Below, piece after piece: positions 38,788 through 48,041 of a DNA stretch of 64,000 nt. Under the pieces are notes generated by a model. The model saw only the letters and a list, made by a program, of their open reading frames with translations. It ran no database searches and had not been told where the DNA came from. The stretch's first letter is position 1. Each line of letters begins with the position of its first letter. The position numbers and the translations under genes were made by a program. Source of the stretch: Flavobacteriales bacterium (GTDB taxonomy: Bacteria; Bacteroidota; Bacteroidia; Flavobacteriales; Weeksellaceae); the NCBI GenBank assembly GCA_020635515.1, contig JACJZS010000002.1, forward strand, positions 1,040,001 through 1,104,000, read 5' to 3'.

Positions 38788-39978
38788 ATGAAAACAGTTA
38801 ACGATTTCAATTTCAGTGGAAAAAAAGCATTAATTCGTGTAGATTTTAATGTTCCTCAAGATGAAAATTTAAACATTACCGATAATACACGAATTGTTTC
38901 GGCAAAACCTACTATAGAAAAGATATTAAATGACGGAGGATCGGTTGTGATTATGACGCATTTAGGTAGACCAGATGGAGAAGCTTCAGATAAATATTCT
39001 TTAAAACATATTGTTTCAGGAGTTTCTGAAGTATTAGGAAAACCTGTAAAATTTGTTTCTGATTGCATAGGAGAGGAGGTAAAAAAAGAAGTAGATGCAC
39101 TAAAAAATGGAGAAATTTTATTATTAGAAAATTTAAGATTTTATAAAGAAGAAACAAAAGGAGATAAAGAGTTTGCAGAAAAACTTTCTGAAAATGGAGA
39201 TATTTATGTAAATGATGCTTTTGGAACTGCACATAGAGCTCATGCTTCTACTGCTGTTATTGCTCAATTCTTTCCAGAAAATAAATGCTTTGGTTTACTT
39301 TTAGCTAAAGAGTTAGAAGCTGTTGATAAAGTATTAAAATCAGGTGAAAAACCAGTAACTGCTATTCTTGGAGGAAGTAAAGTTTCTACTAAAATTACCA
39401 TTATAGATAATATTCTTCCTGCTGTAGATAATTTAATTATTGGTGGAGGAATGGCATATACATTCATAAAAGCTCAAGGTGGAAAAATTGGAATTTCTCT
39501 TTGCGAAGACGATAAACTTGATTTAGCTCTTTCTATTTTAGAGAAAGCTAAAGAAAACAATGTAGATGTTTATTTACCAGTAGATACAGTTGCAGGTGAT
39601 GATTTTAAAAATGATTGTAATATAAAAACAGTTCCTACAAATGATATTCCTGATGGTTTTGAAGGATTAGACATAGGACCTAAATCTGCACAAATTTTTA
39701 CTGAAGTTCTTTTACAATCAAAAACTATTTTATGGAACGGACCTTTAGGTGTTTTTGAAATGGAAAACTTTGCAACTGGTACCAAAGCAATAGGAGATGC
39801 TATTGGAAAAGCTAAAAACAATGGAGCTTTTTCTCTTGTAGGAGGAGGAGATTCTGTAGCTTTTGTAAAACAAAATGGATACGAAGACAAAGTAAGTTAT
39901 GTTTCTACAGGAGGAGGAGCAATGCTTGAATCTTTAGAAGGTAAAATACTTCCTGGAGTAGCTGCAATTTTAGATTAA
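38788..39978 (+). CDS. pgk: Phosphoglycerate kinase
   Basis: 396 aa. Glycolytic transfer of phosphate from 1,3-bisphosphoglycerate to [12 protein letters not shown] signature (residues 17-25), THLGRPDG, the hinge and nucleotide motifs ([25 protein letters not shown]) and the C-terminal GGGDSVAFV and STGGGAMLE are all present. Its coding strand is clearly G over C (59 G to 31 C in five sampled 60-base lines), as expected for a leading-strand gene. Own terminator. Confidence 0.97.
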   Translation: MKTVNDFNFSGKKALIRVDFNVPQDENLNITDNTRIVSAKPTIEKILNDGGSVVIMTHLGRPDGEASDKYSLKHIVSGVSEVLGKPVKFVSDCIGEEVKKEVDALKNGEILLLENLRFYKEETKGDKEFAEKLSENGDIYVNDAFGTAHRAHASTAVIAQFFPENKCFGLLLAKELEAVDKVLKSGEKPVTAILGGSKVSTKITIIDNILPAVDNLIIGGGMAYTFIKAQGGKIGISLCEDDKLDLALSILEKAKENNVDVYLPVDTVAGDDFKNDCNIKTVPTNDIPDGFEGLDIGPKSAQIFTEVLLQSKTILWNGPLGVFEMENFATGTKAIGDAIGKAKNNGAFSLVGGGDSVAFVKQNGYEDKVSYVSTGGGAMLESLEGKILPGVAAILD

Positions 39979-40001
39979 GTTTAATTTAAATAAATTAATA
40001 G

Positions 40002-40036
40002 AAAACCAACTTAAAACTTAATTTTAGGTTGGTTTT
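40002..40036 (+). terminator. Terminator after pgk (copy 1 of a repeated hairpin)
   Basis: 15-base arms (40002-40016, 40022-40036) with one wobble pair and 5-base loop, then a T-run. A near-identical hairpin occurs at 41012-41047. Confidence 0.85.
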
Positions 40037-40132
40037 TTGTTTAGAATAGTATTGATTTATATCAATAAAATAAATTTTTTAGATTAGTTTATTTGTTTTT
40101 TCTTTGCAACGAGAATTTAAAATTTATTTTAT

Positions 40133-40990
40133 ATGAAAAAGACACTTTTTACTGTATCGCTAGTTTCAACAATATTTTTTACTTCGTGTGTTGTTGATGA
40201 CACAGTAGTAGCCGATAATCCCAATGAAGAGCCAAACCCTGAACTTTTAACTAAAGTTGAGGTTTATAACGAAAATCAAGAGTTATATGAGGTTTGGAGT
40301 TTTAACAACGATGGATTATTAAACAATAAGAAAAATCATTATGGTAATGTTATAGAATCAGTAGAATATGATGCTAACGGATACGTATCAAGTTTAAATG
40401 GACTTAGCTTTAAATATGATTACAAAGGGAATATAATAAAAGTTGGAAGTAATGATTTTTATAATAATTATATTGTTGAAAATGTAACTAAGGTAGAAGG
40501 TTATGTAGAAGAAGGTATGCCTGTTAGATTTGAAGATACATATTATTACGACGTAAGCGAAGAATTTTCGATTTTAGATAGACGTGAAATAATTGCCTAT
40601 GATGAAAATGGAGAAAAGGTAGACTTTACAAGCGATTATTTTTTTACGCATGATTATTTTTCTATTAGTGATGATGATTATACATATCAAGACGAAATGG
40701 GGACTTTAAGTATTATATATTTCACAGATACTAAAAATCCACTTTATAAAAGTTTTAAGTCATTGAATAAAGTTTATTCCATTCAAGAGAATTCAAATAC
40801 AAAATTAAAAAATACATTTTTTCTATCTTCAGAATTTAACATAGATTATTCCAAGAATGGAGATCCTGATGCTTATGGATTTGATGGGCCACATTATTAT
40901 AAATATACTTATGATTACAACGATTTATCTTTACCAGTTGCACAATACAAGGATGGAAAAATATCTAAAAAATACTATTATCAAAAGTAA
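40133..40990 (+). CDS. Lipoprotein of unknown function with YD-like strands
   Basis: 285 aa. Lipobox FFTSC (Cys about 19) followed by acidic residues. The body is rich in Tyr/Asp/Asn turns such as VEYDANGYVSSLNGLSFKYD and YKYTYDYNDL, which resemble the beta-strand repeats of YD/RHS-like and DUF4595-type proteins of Bacteroidota, but no complete known repeat is formed. It has its own terminator and is bracketed by two nearly identical hairpins. Role unknown. Confidence 0.72.
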   Translation: MKKTLFTVSLVSTIFFTSCVVDDTVVADNPNEEPNPELLTKVEVYNENQELYEVWSFNNDGLLNNKKNHYGNVIESVEYDANGYVSSLNGLSFKYDYKGNIIKVGSNDFYNNYIVENVTKVEGYVEEGMPVRFEDTYYYDVSEEFSILDRREIIAYDENGEKVDFTSDYFFTHDYFSISDDDYTYQDEMGTLSIIYFTDTKNPLYKSFKSLNKVYSIQENSNTKLKNTFFLSSEFNIDYSKNGDPDAYGFDGPHYYKYTYDYNDLSLPVAQYKDGKISKKYYYQK

Positions 40991-41011
40991 ATTTTAGATA
41001 ACTAACATACA

Positions 41012-41047
41012 AAAACCAACTTAAAAACTTAATTTTAGGTTGGTTTT
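41012..41047 (+). terminator. Terminator after the 40133 lipoprotein gene (copy 2 of the repeated hairpin)
   Basis: The same sequence as the pgk terminator apart from one additional A in the loop-side run, then a T-run (TTTTTTG, TTTTT). The similarity extends over about 40 bases. Confidence 0.85.
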
Positions 41048-41082
41048 TTGTTTTTATAATGAATTGCTTGTATTTTTAGAAA

Positions 41083-41745
41083 ATGAAAAAGATAATTATT
41101 GTTCTTTTTTCTCTTTTATTGATTTTTACCAGTTGTTTTGATGTAGTAGAAAAAATAAAAATGAATGATGACGGAAGTGGAACTTTACTTTTAGTATTGA
41201 ATGCAAGTAAAAGTAAAACACGATTAAATTCCATTAGTAAATCAAAAACAATAAACGGAAAAAAAGTTCCTACCAAACAAGAAATACAAGATAAAATTAA
41301 AGTAATTGAAAAATACTGTAACGAATCAGAAGGAATAAATAATGTAAATACTTCTATTGATTGGGAAAACTATATTGTAAAGTTCAGTTGCGAATTTAAA
41401 AATGTAAATTATCTTGATAAAGTACTGGAAAAATTAAACAAAGAAAATCATATTTCAAAAGAAATTCCTACGAATATTTATGCATACGATTCCAAAAAAA
41501 AGATATTTTATAAACACAAACAAAAATCGTATTTAACTGATTATAATAAACTTGATAAAACAGAAAAGGAAATTTTTACTTCTGCTACGTATACTTCAAT
41601 CATACAGTTTCCTACAGAAATTATAGAAAATAAAAATAATAATTATGAAATATCTCCAAGTAAAAAATCTATAAAAATTAGTGGAAGTGTATTAGATTTT
41701 ATAAAAGGAGAAAAACAAATGTATAATTCAATAAAATTTAAATAA
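41083..41745 (+). CDS. Lipoprotein of unknown function, first gene of a three-gene cassette
   Basis: 220 aa. Lipobox IFTSC (Cys about 19). The mature part starts FDVVEKIKMNDDGSGTLLLVLNA and looks like an alpha/beta periplasmic domain, with no TM segment after the leader and no motif I recognise. It is directly followed, one base later, by the 41747 gene, so the two are co-transcribed and probably act together. Confidence 0.72.
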   Translation: MKKIIIVLFSLLLIFTSCFDVVEKIKMNDDGSGTLLLVLNASKSKTRLNSISKSKTINGKKVPTKQEIQDKIKVIEKYCNESEGINNVNTSIDWENYIVKFSCEFKNVNYLDKVLEKLNKENHISKEIPTNIYAYDSKKKIFYKHKQKSYLTDYNKLDKTEKEIFTSATYTSIIQFPTEIIENKNNNYEISPSKKSIKISGSVLDFIKGEKQMYNSIKFK

Positions 41746-41746
41746 A

Positions 41747-43861
41747 ATGAAAAAAATACTGTTTATATTACTTTGTATTTTAGGTACAAAACTATCATAC
41801 AATCAGAATATTGAAGGTAATATTATAACGTTTTTAGAAGTTGATGCAAATAATTTAAATCAAAAAGTAAATTGGGAAAAATTTAATCAATACAATTGGT
41901 TAACCAGTTCTTATGAAAAACAGTTTAAAAGCAAGTGGAAAGATATTTCGGTATCGGGAATTGATTTCAATAGTTCGCATTATAACTATACTATTCATTC
42001 TGATTCTTTAATTTCTAATGTTACGTATCTTCCACTTAAAGATTCCAATAAATTTATGGAATTTTTAAAAAATGCTTCAGAAAAAGAATTTAAAATTAAA
42101 AAGACAAAAAACTATTCCTATTTGGCATTAGATGAGAATGTTTTTATTGCTTGGAATGATTTATATTCTATTGTTTATACAGGAAATAAAATAATTAAAA
42201 GTAAACCAAATGAGTACAAATACACAGAAATAGCGAAGGAAGCTGTAAAAGAAGAAAAACCAAAAGAAGAAACTGTAGTCGTAGAAGAAAAACCTTTTGA
42301 TTACAAACAAGAAATAGAAAATTTACAAGAAGAGATAAAAGCTAATTTAGAAGAAATAGAATACTTTAAAAATGAAATAAAATACAATCAAGAAGAGATT
42401 GAATATTACAAGCAGAGGAACGTCCAAATAAAAGAAGATATAGCTTATTTAGAAGAACATAAACAATATCCTAATGATGTTGTAGAAGATGCTATAGAAG
42501 CATCAGGAGAAGCAATAGAAGCGGAAGCTGAACCAGAAGAAGCAAAAGAGTATAGTAACAACTTATACAAGACTCCACCTCCGCCAATTAAAATGCCAAG
42601 TCACAATAAAGAAAAACCAATTGTTTATGAAAAACCAATACTCAAAATAGATACTCTTTCTCCTAAATACAAAGAAGTTTTTTTGAATTCTAAACGTTTT
42701 TTTGAAACCTCTTTTTCTTCAAACAATCCTTTAAAATTTATAAATACGTTTATAAAGAATAAGGATAAAAAATCTGATGTATATTTTTATTTTAATCAAA
42801 GTGAGTTTTATGAAGAATTTATGAAACTTAATCATATCTATTCGTATAATCCTATTTATAAATACCAGTATATTTTTGATTCATATAAAAAATTAACCGA
42901 TGTAGATATATATTCCAATTTATACTTTAATGAAGAAGATATTCATGCAAAATTGATGTATGAATACAAAAATGAGAAAGTTAGAAATAGTATTTTGAAT
43001 TTATATGATTCCAAATTCGATAAAAGTTTGGTGACGCATTTAGATAATAAAGATTTAGGATATATATCTTTATCTATGAATTCTAATGAATTGTTTAATT
43101 TATTTTATAAAATTTTTGAATTATCTCCTAAAGCAAACGATGATGAATTTGCAAAAGAAATAGATCTTTTTATGAATTCTATGAAAATTGTTCTAGATGA
43201 AAAAGCAATTTCTGATGTATTTCCAGGAAGCAATCTTTTAATTTTACACGATTTACACAAAGAAGAAATAAACTACATTGGATACGAATACGACGAAGAT
43301 TATAACTATACAGAAGTAGAAAAAACAAAAGAAGAAGTAATTCCTACGTTTTCGTATGTATTCTCTACAAAAAATGAAAAATATTGGAAAAAATTTCTAA
43401 ACACATTTCTTACCAAAAAATATTTTAAGGACAACTTAGTAGAACAAAGTGGAATGAAATACTTGCACTTTAAAGACGAAGTGATTCAAAATTTATACTT
43501 TGAAATTAAAAATGGAAAAGTAGTTATTAGTAATTCTTTGGATAAATTAAAAGCAAAAAACAATTACACAAATAGCAGAATTAAAAAAGAAATTACTAAA
43601 AAAACCTATTCTGTAAACTTAAAAATGAATGATGTATTGCATCAGTTAAAAGATGAGTTTAAATCTAATAAAGACAAAAAAATGTTTGAATATGTATATG
43701 GAAATATAGGAGAAGTGAAAGCAAATTCTTACGTTAAAAATAAAAAATTTATAAGTGAAATAACATTTTCTACAGGAAAAAATCACGAAAATGGATTGAT
43801 GTATATATTTGATTTATTTGAAGCTATGTTTAATTCTACAAATCCTTCTAAAAAGCTATAA
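41747..43861 (+). CDS. Large exported protein, DUF4836-like, with acidic coiled coil
   Basis: 704 aa. Signal peptide 1-19. N-terminal domain (25-150) reads LEVDANNLNQKV, then LPLKDSNKFMEFLKN and FSYLALDENVFIAW-type strands, similar to DUF4836-like lipoproteins of Bacteroidota. A Glu/Lys-rich coiled coil spans about 170-260, then a Pro-rich joint and a long alpha/beta region. It shares an apparent architecture with the next gene: both have a YEYDED/YEFDDD acidic turn followed by a conserved strand pair. Predicted periplasmic; function unknown. Confidence 0.68.
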   Translation: MKKILFILLCILGTKLSYNQNIEGNIITFLEVDANNLNQKVNWEKFNQYNWLTSSYEKQFKSKWKDISVSGIDFNSSHYNYTIHSDSLISNVTYLPLKDSNKFMEFLKNASEKEFKIKKTKNYSYLALDENVFIAWNDLYSIVYTGNKIIKSKPNEYKYTEIAKEAVKEEKPKEETVVVEEKPFDYKQEIENLQEEIKANLEEIEYFKNEIKYNQEEIEYYKQRNVQIKEDIAYLEEHKQYPNDVVEDAIEASGEAIEAEAEPEEAKEYSNNLYKTPPPPIKMPSHNKEKPIVYEKPILKIDTLSPKYKEVFLNSKRFFETSFSSNNPLKFINTFIKNKDKKSDVYFYFNQSEFYEEFMKLNHIYSYNPIYKYQYIFDSYKKLTDVDIYSNLYFNEEDIHAKLMYEYKNEKVRNSILNLYDSKFDKSLVTHLDNKDLGYISLSMNSNELFNLFYKIFELSPKANDDEFAKEIDLFMNSMKIVLDEKAISDVFPGSNLLILHDLHKEEINYIGYEYDEDYNYTEVEKTKEEVIPTFSYVFSTKNEKYWKKFLNTFLTKKYFKDNLVEQSGMKYLHFKDEVIQNLYFEIKNGKVVISNSLDKLKAKNNYTNSRIKKEITKKTYSVNLKMNDVLHQLKDEFKSNKDKKMFEYVYGNIGEVKANSYVKNKKFISEITFSTGKNHENGLMYIFDLFEAMFNSTNPSKKL

Positions 43862-43864
43862 ATA

Positions 43865-45079
43865 ATGAATAAGAAATGGTTTGTTATTGCTACAATAGGT
43901 ATTTTTTGTGCTTTTTATTATTTTCTGTTTTATAAAGATTATAAATCTGGAATGCTACCAAAAAATACTTATAAAGTAGTAGCTTTAGACACTAAAAATA
44001 TTCAAAACTTTTATTTAAAAGAATTACTAAAAAATCCCAACAATTGGGATTTTTCTTTTTTTGAAGATGACGATGAAAAAGATAAAATAGAATTTTTGAA
44101 AAGTGGAATACGTATTCCTGATTTTATATTTATTTACACATTAAAAGACAGTAAAGTAGGAGAGTGGTATGCTCATTTACAATTGAAAAATAAAGAAAAA
44201 TTTATTCATTTTTTAAAACAAAATGGATTTACAAAAAATAGTGATTTTTACGAAAAAAAAGAAACATTAGTTTTGATTTCCGATGATTATTTTTCGGTGG
44301 TTTTACATTCTAAAAATAAAGAAAAGTTAAAAGAATTGCATCATGAATTTTTAGAAAATACAGCTTTTGATGTTTCTAATTATTGGGATAAAAATCCAGA
44401 AATTTCTATGATAGATTTAGGAAATAAACAACAAACAAATGTATATTTTTCATCGAATGAAATTCTAGTTAACGATGAAAATATCAAAAGTTTTAAATCT
44501 GATTATTTACTGGATTTTATGATTTCTAAAGGAGATTATACCAAAGTGGTTAGTCAATTTAATGTTAAAAGTTATATGGATTCTATAAAGTGGAATTCTA
44601 TTTACGGAACAATTTCTTCATTAGAACAAAAAGTAGATACTGTTATATCGTATGAATTTGATGATGACTTTAATGAAATAGAAAAGAAAACTACCAAAAA
44701 AGTATATTTCCCAAATTATTCGATTGAAATTACTTCTAACGATTCAGAAAGTATTATAAATAATTTTTCTTCTAAAAATTGGATTGATCAAAACAATCAG
44801 TTTACAAAAATACCATTTTTACCAAACACGATTGAAAAGGATACGAATTCTATTTTTATTTTTTCACATCAGAAAAAAAAGATAAAAAAGGATTTTTCTT
44901 ATATGAACATAAATGCAAATCTTTTGGATTCTATTTTTGTTGACTCTTTTTCGAGTTTAGATAAAAAAGAAAAAATAATAATTAACAGTTTAGAAAATAT
45001 TCATTTACGAGTTAGAAATGGAAAATTAGAAGGAAAAATCAGTTTTGTTAAAAAAACGCCTTGGATTTTACTAAAATAA
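43865..45079 (+). CDS. Membrane-anchored protein, apparently a diverged relative of the upstream gene product
   Basis: 404 aa. N-terminal uncleaved helix (about 5-22), so probably anchored in the inner membrane with the rest periplasmic. Residues 37-110 (VVALDTKNIQNFYLK, then LQLKNKEKFIHFLKQ) match the N-terminal domain of the 704-aa neighbour in pattern, and YEFDDDFNEIEKKT matches its YEYDEDYNYTEVEKT. The coiled coil is absent. It starts 3 bases after the 41747 gene. Function unknown. Confidence 0.66.
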   Translation: MNKKWFVIATIGIFCAFYYFLFYKDYKSGMLPKNTYKVVALDTKNIQNFYLKELLKNPNNWDFSFFEDDDEKDKIEFLKSGIRIPDFIFIYTLKDSKVGEWYAHLQLKNKEKFIHFLKQNGFTKNSDFYEKKETLVLISDDYFSVVLHSKNKEKLKELHHEFLENTAFDVSNYWDKNPEISMIDLGNKQQTNVYFSSNEILVNDENIKSFKSDYLLDFMISKGDYTKVVSQFNVKSYMDSIKWNSIYGTISSLEQKVDTVISYEFDDDFNEIEKKTTKKVYFPNYSIEITSNDSESIINNFSSKNWIDQNNQFTKIPFLPNTIEKDTNSIFIFSHQKKKIKKDFSYMNINANLLDSIFVDSFSSLDKKEKIIINSLENIHLRVRNGKLEGKISFVKKTPWILLK

Positions 45080-45082
45080 AGT

Positions 45083-45119
45083 ACAAAAACTCCATATTTT
45101 AATTTTAAGAGGTTTTTGT
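45083..45119 (+). terminator. Probable terminator between convergent genes
   Basis: ACAAAAAC (45083-45090) pairs with GTTTTTGT (45112-45119), with partial pairing inside. It is weak and A/T-rich. The remaining bases to 45252 hold nothing I recognise. Confidence 0.45.
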
Positions 45120-45252
45120 AATATCAAATAAGTATTATTATTAAAAATAATAGAAAGTTTATTAGAATTAAAATATAGAGGTCGTATTTTAATAATGAAA
45201 ATAATACTCAAAATACATTTAAGTAATTGAAAAACAGAATTTTATAGTGTAA

Positions 45253-46059
45253 TTATTCTTTATTTTTTAGAATATACACCAAAGAGCTGTAATTTTTATC
45301 TTTTTTTGCTTTTAAGTTACTTTTTAATCCAATGTAAAAAGCTTTTAAAAATGCGAGAGGATTTTTTTTGTAATTTTCACTTAAAAGAGAAACGTAAAAA
45401 GAATCGAATAGGAGAGGAGAGATGTCTATAAGTTTAAATTTTTTAGAAAAATAATTTACAGCTCCATCTTTTGAATAGTGAAAAATATGACGAGGAACGT
45501 CCCAAGCTGCCCAAAATTCTTTGTAATATTTTGCGTCGTAACTTTTGTAATTAGGTAAGGCAATTAGTATAATTCCATTTGGATTGAGTTTTGACTTTAG
45601 TTTTTCTAGTATTTCATCGGGATTTTCTATATGTTCCAAAACATGCCAAAGTGTTATAATATCTGTATTTTTAATTTCGTTTATATTGTCAATTAAAGTA
45701 GATTCTAATCTTTTTTCGGTTTCTTTTTTTCCAAGATTACTAGGTTCGAATCCTTGAATAGAATATCCGTTACTTTTCATGAACTCTAGAAAAATTCCAT
45801 TTCCACAACCGTAATCTAGAATCGTTTTTTTATTAGAATATTTTTGAATTAGTTTGAGTTTGTTTTTTAGATTAATTCTTTGAATTTTAGAGTAGAGTAA
45901 ATCCTTTAAACCTTGTTTTTTATTGGTATGAGAAATATAGTTTTCACTGTTGTAGTAATTACTTATATCAGAAGGAATATTTTGTGTTTGTAATATTCCT
46001 TCTGATATTTTTTCTAAAGTAAACTCTTCTTGTGAGTAAAAATAGTCTTTAATTTTCAT
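45253..46059 (-). CDS. Class I SAM-dependent methyltransferase
   Basis: 268 aa. SAM motif I ILDYGCGNGIFLEFM near residue 78, acidic residue after strand 2 (GFEPSN), motif post-II ITLWHVLEHIENPDEIL and a later LIALPNYKSYD. These are methyltransferase-11/23-like features, as in enzymes acting on glycans or small metabolites; substrate unknown. It follows mnmG on the same strand with a parS-type site in the 38-base gap. Confidence 0.85.
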   Translation of the reverse strand: MKIKDYFYSQEEFTLEKISEGILQTQNIPSDISNYYNSENYISHTNKKQGLKDLLYSKIQRINLKNKLKLIQKYSNKKTILDYGCGNGIFLEFMKSNGYSIQGFEPSNLGKKETEKRLESTLIDNINEIKNTDIITLWHVLEHIENPDEILEKLKSKLNPNGIILIALPNYKSYDAKYYKEFWAAWDVPRHIFHYSKDGAVNYFSKKFKLIDISPLLFDSFYVSLLSENYKKNPLAFLKAFYIGLKSNLKAKKDKNYSSLVYILKNKE

Positions 46060-46072
46060 TGTATATTTATAT

Positions 46073-46090
46073 ATGTTCCACGTGAAACAT
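46073..46090. other. parS-type centromere site 1 (right of the methyltransferase, downstream of mnmG)
   Basis: ATGTTCCACGTGAAACAT contains the 16-mer TGTTCCACGTGAAACA, which fits the chromosomal ParB recognition consensus TGTTNCACGTGAAACA. It lies in the 38-base gap between mnmG and the methyltransferase gene. The same 18 bases recur inverted at 47970-47987. Confidence 0.82.
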
Positions 46091-46097
46091 TTTAAAA

Positions 46098-47960
46098 TTA
46101 TCTTCCTAAATGGATTAGAAGAACATTGACATCGGAAGGAGAAACTCCAGAAATTCTACTTGCTTGTCCTATGGTTTTAGGTTTAATTTTATTGAGTTTC
46201 TGTTTGGCTTCGGTGGTTATTGAGTTGAGTTTATTGTAGTCAAAACTATCAGGAATTTTTATGTTTTCGAGTCTATAGAGTTTATCTACGTTATCTTGTT
46301 CTTTCCTAATGTATCCTTCGTATTTGATTTTTATTTCTGCTAATTCTATGATTTCTTCAGGATAATTAAAAGAATTTTTATCTTCATCTATTACTTTAAT
46401 TACTTCTTCTAACTTTATGTTTGGGCGTGTAATTACGTTTTTTAATTTTAATTTTTGATTTAATTCTTTTGATTCTTTTTCTTTTAGGTAATTATTTATT
46501 TCTTCGGGTGAAACAGAGTATTCATTTACTTGGTTTATCAGTTCGTTTGTTAGTTTAGTCTTAGATTCTAAGGTATCCATGCGTTCTTTAGAAGCAAGAC
46601 CAAGTTTGTATCCTAGCGGTGTTAATCTTTCATCTGCATTGTCTTGACGAAGTAATAATCTGTATTCTGCACGAGAGGTAAACATTCTATAAGGTTCTTC
46701 GGTTCCTTTGGTTACTAAATCATCTATAAGTACGCCAATATATGCTTCGTTTCTTTTAAGAATAAATTCTTCTTTTTCGTTTACTTTATTATGAGCATTG
46801 ATTCCTGCAATTAATCCTTGAGATGCAGCTTCTTCGTATCCTGTAGTTCCGTTTATTTGTCCTGCAAAGTATAGATTTTCTATAAGTTTGGTTTCAAGTG
46901 TTAATTTGAGTTGAGTAGGAGGGAAGTAATCGTATTCTATTGCATATCCTGGTCGGAAAAATTTTACATTTTCGAATCCAGGTATGAGTTTAATTGCATT
47001 GTATTGGGTTTCCATAGGTAGAGAAGTAGAAAATCCGTTTACATAAACTTCTACGGTATCCCAACCTTCGGGTTCTACAAATATTTGATGTCTATTCCTT
47101 TCAGCAAAACGATTGATTTTATCTTCGATTGAAGGGCAATAACGAGGGCCAGTACTTTTTATAGCTCCGTTGAACATCGGGCTTTTGTCGAATCCTTCTC
47201 GTAGTGCATCGTGAACGTCTATGTTGGTATAAGTAATGTGGCAACTGCGTTGTTTAGTTAGTTTAGGAGTATTGGTGTGTGAAAATTTTTGTGGATTTTC
47301 ATCTCCTTTTTGTTCTTCCATTTTGGAATAATCTAAACTTCTTCCATCTACACGCGGAGGAGTTCCTGTTTTCATTCTACCTGCGTCAAATCCTAAATCT
47401 ACGAGTTGTTCAGTTATTCCTGTGGATTTTATTTCTCCCATTCTTCCGCCTCCTAATTGTTTTTCGCCTATATGCATAAGTCCGTTTAGGAAGGTTCCAT
47501 TGGTTAGTATTACTGATTTTCCGTAGATTTTATTTCCAAGTGAGGTTTTTACTCCAACTACTTTGTTATTTTCTACCAGCAATCCGTTTACCATATCTTG
47601 ATAAAAGTCTAGATTAGGAGTGTTTTCTAGCATCAATCTCCATTTTTCTGCGAAACGCATACGATCGGATTGGGCTCGTGGACTCCACATGGCAGGTCCT
47701 TTGGATTGATTAAGCATTTTAAATTGAATCATCGTGGTATCAGTAACAATACCCGAATATCCTCCGAGTGCATCAATTTCACGAACAATTTGTCCTTTAG
47801 CTATTCCTCCCATGGCAGGATTACAGCTCATTTGAGCTATTGTTTGTAAATTCATGGTGATGAGTAGAGTTTTAGAGCCAAGATTTGCTCCTGCGGCAGC
47901 TGCTTCTGCTCCTGCATGTCCTCCTCCTACTACTATTATATCGTATTTTTCTGTAATCAT
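46098..47960 (-). CDS. mnmG: tRNA uridine-5-carboxymethylaminomethyl modification enzyme MnmG
   Basis: 620 aa FAD protein. With MnmE it makes the cmnm5 modification at U34 of several tRNAs. FAD-binding VVGGGHAGAEAAAA at residues 10-23, SCNPAMGGIAKGQIVREIDALGG, the catalytic Cys region (CPSIEDKI), GQINGTTGYEEAASQG, and the C-terminal MnmE-binding region ending GVSPSDVNVLLIHLGR are present. Both ends of the gene are marked by a parS-type site. Coding-strand G and C are about equal (55:55 in 300 sampled bases), unlike genes pointing the other way, consistent with a lagging-strand position. Confidence 0.97.
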   Translation of the reverse strand: MITEKYDIIVVGGGHAGAEAAAAGANLGSKTLLITMNLQTIAQMSCNPAMGGIAKGQIVREIDALGGYSGIVTDTTMIQFKMLNQSKGPAMWSPRAQSDRMRFAEKWRLMLENTPNLDFYQDMVNGLLVENNKVVGVKTSLGNKIYGKSVILTNGTFLNGLMHIGEKQLGGGRMGEIKSTGITEQLVDLGFDAGRMKTGTPPRVDGRSLDYSKMEEQKGDENPQKFSHTNTPKLTKQRSCHITYTNIDVHDALREGFDKSPMFNGAIKSTGPRYCPSIEDKINRFAERNRHQIFVEPEGWDTVEVYVNGFSTSLPMETQYNAIKLIPGFENVKFFRPGYAIEYDYFPPTQLKLTLETKLIENLYFAGQINGTTGYEEAASQGLIAGINAHNKVNEKEEFILKRNEAYIGVLIDDLVTKGTEEPYRMFTSRAEYRLLLRQDNADERLTPLGYKLGLASKERMDTLESKTKLTNELINQVNEYSVSPEEINNYLKEKESKELNQKLKLKNVITRPNIKLEEVIKVIDEDKNSFNYPEEIIELAEIKIKYEGYIRKEQDNVDKLYRLENIKIPDSFDYNKLNSITTEAKQKLNKIKPKTIGQASRISGVSPSDVNVLLIHLGR

Positions 47961-47969
47961 TTATGTTTA

Positions 47970-47987
47970 ATGTTTCACGTGGAACAT
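47970..47987. other. parS-type centromere site 2 (mnmG leader)
   Basis: ATGTTTCACGTGGAACAT, the exact reverse complement of the site at 46073-46090. It lies 10-27 bases upstream of the mnmG start, so ParB binding could also affect mnmG expression. Confidence 0.82.
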
Positions 47988-48041
47988 ATTTATTTAAAAA
48001 AACTAAAGTGCAAAAGTACAAAAGAAAAACAATTTGAATAA

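Noticed and set aside
38951..39890. Several 60-106-codon minus-strand frames within pgk
   Set aside because: They are shadows of the pgk coding sequence, with low-complexity or Leu-rich translations.
42300..42560. Possible repeat array in the Glu/Lys-rich part of the 704-aa protein
   Set aside because: The DNA repetition follows from coiled-coil codon use; no regular period or CRISPR-like spacer structure is present.
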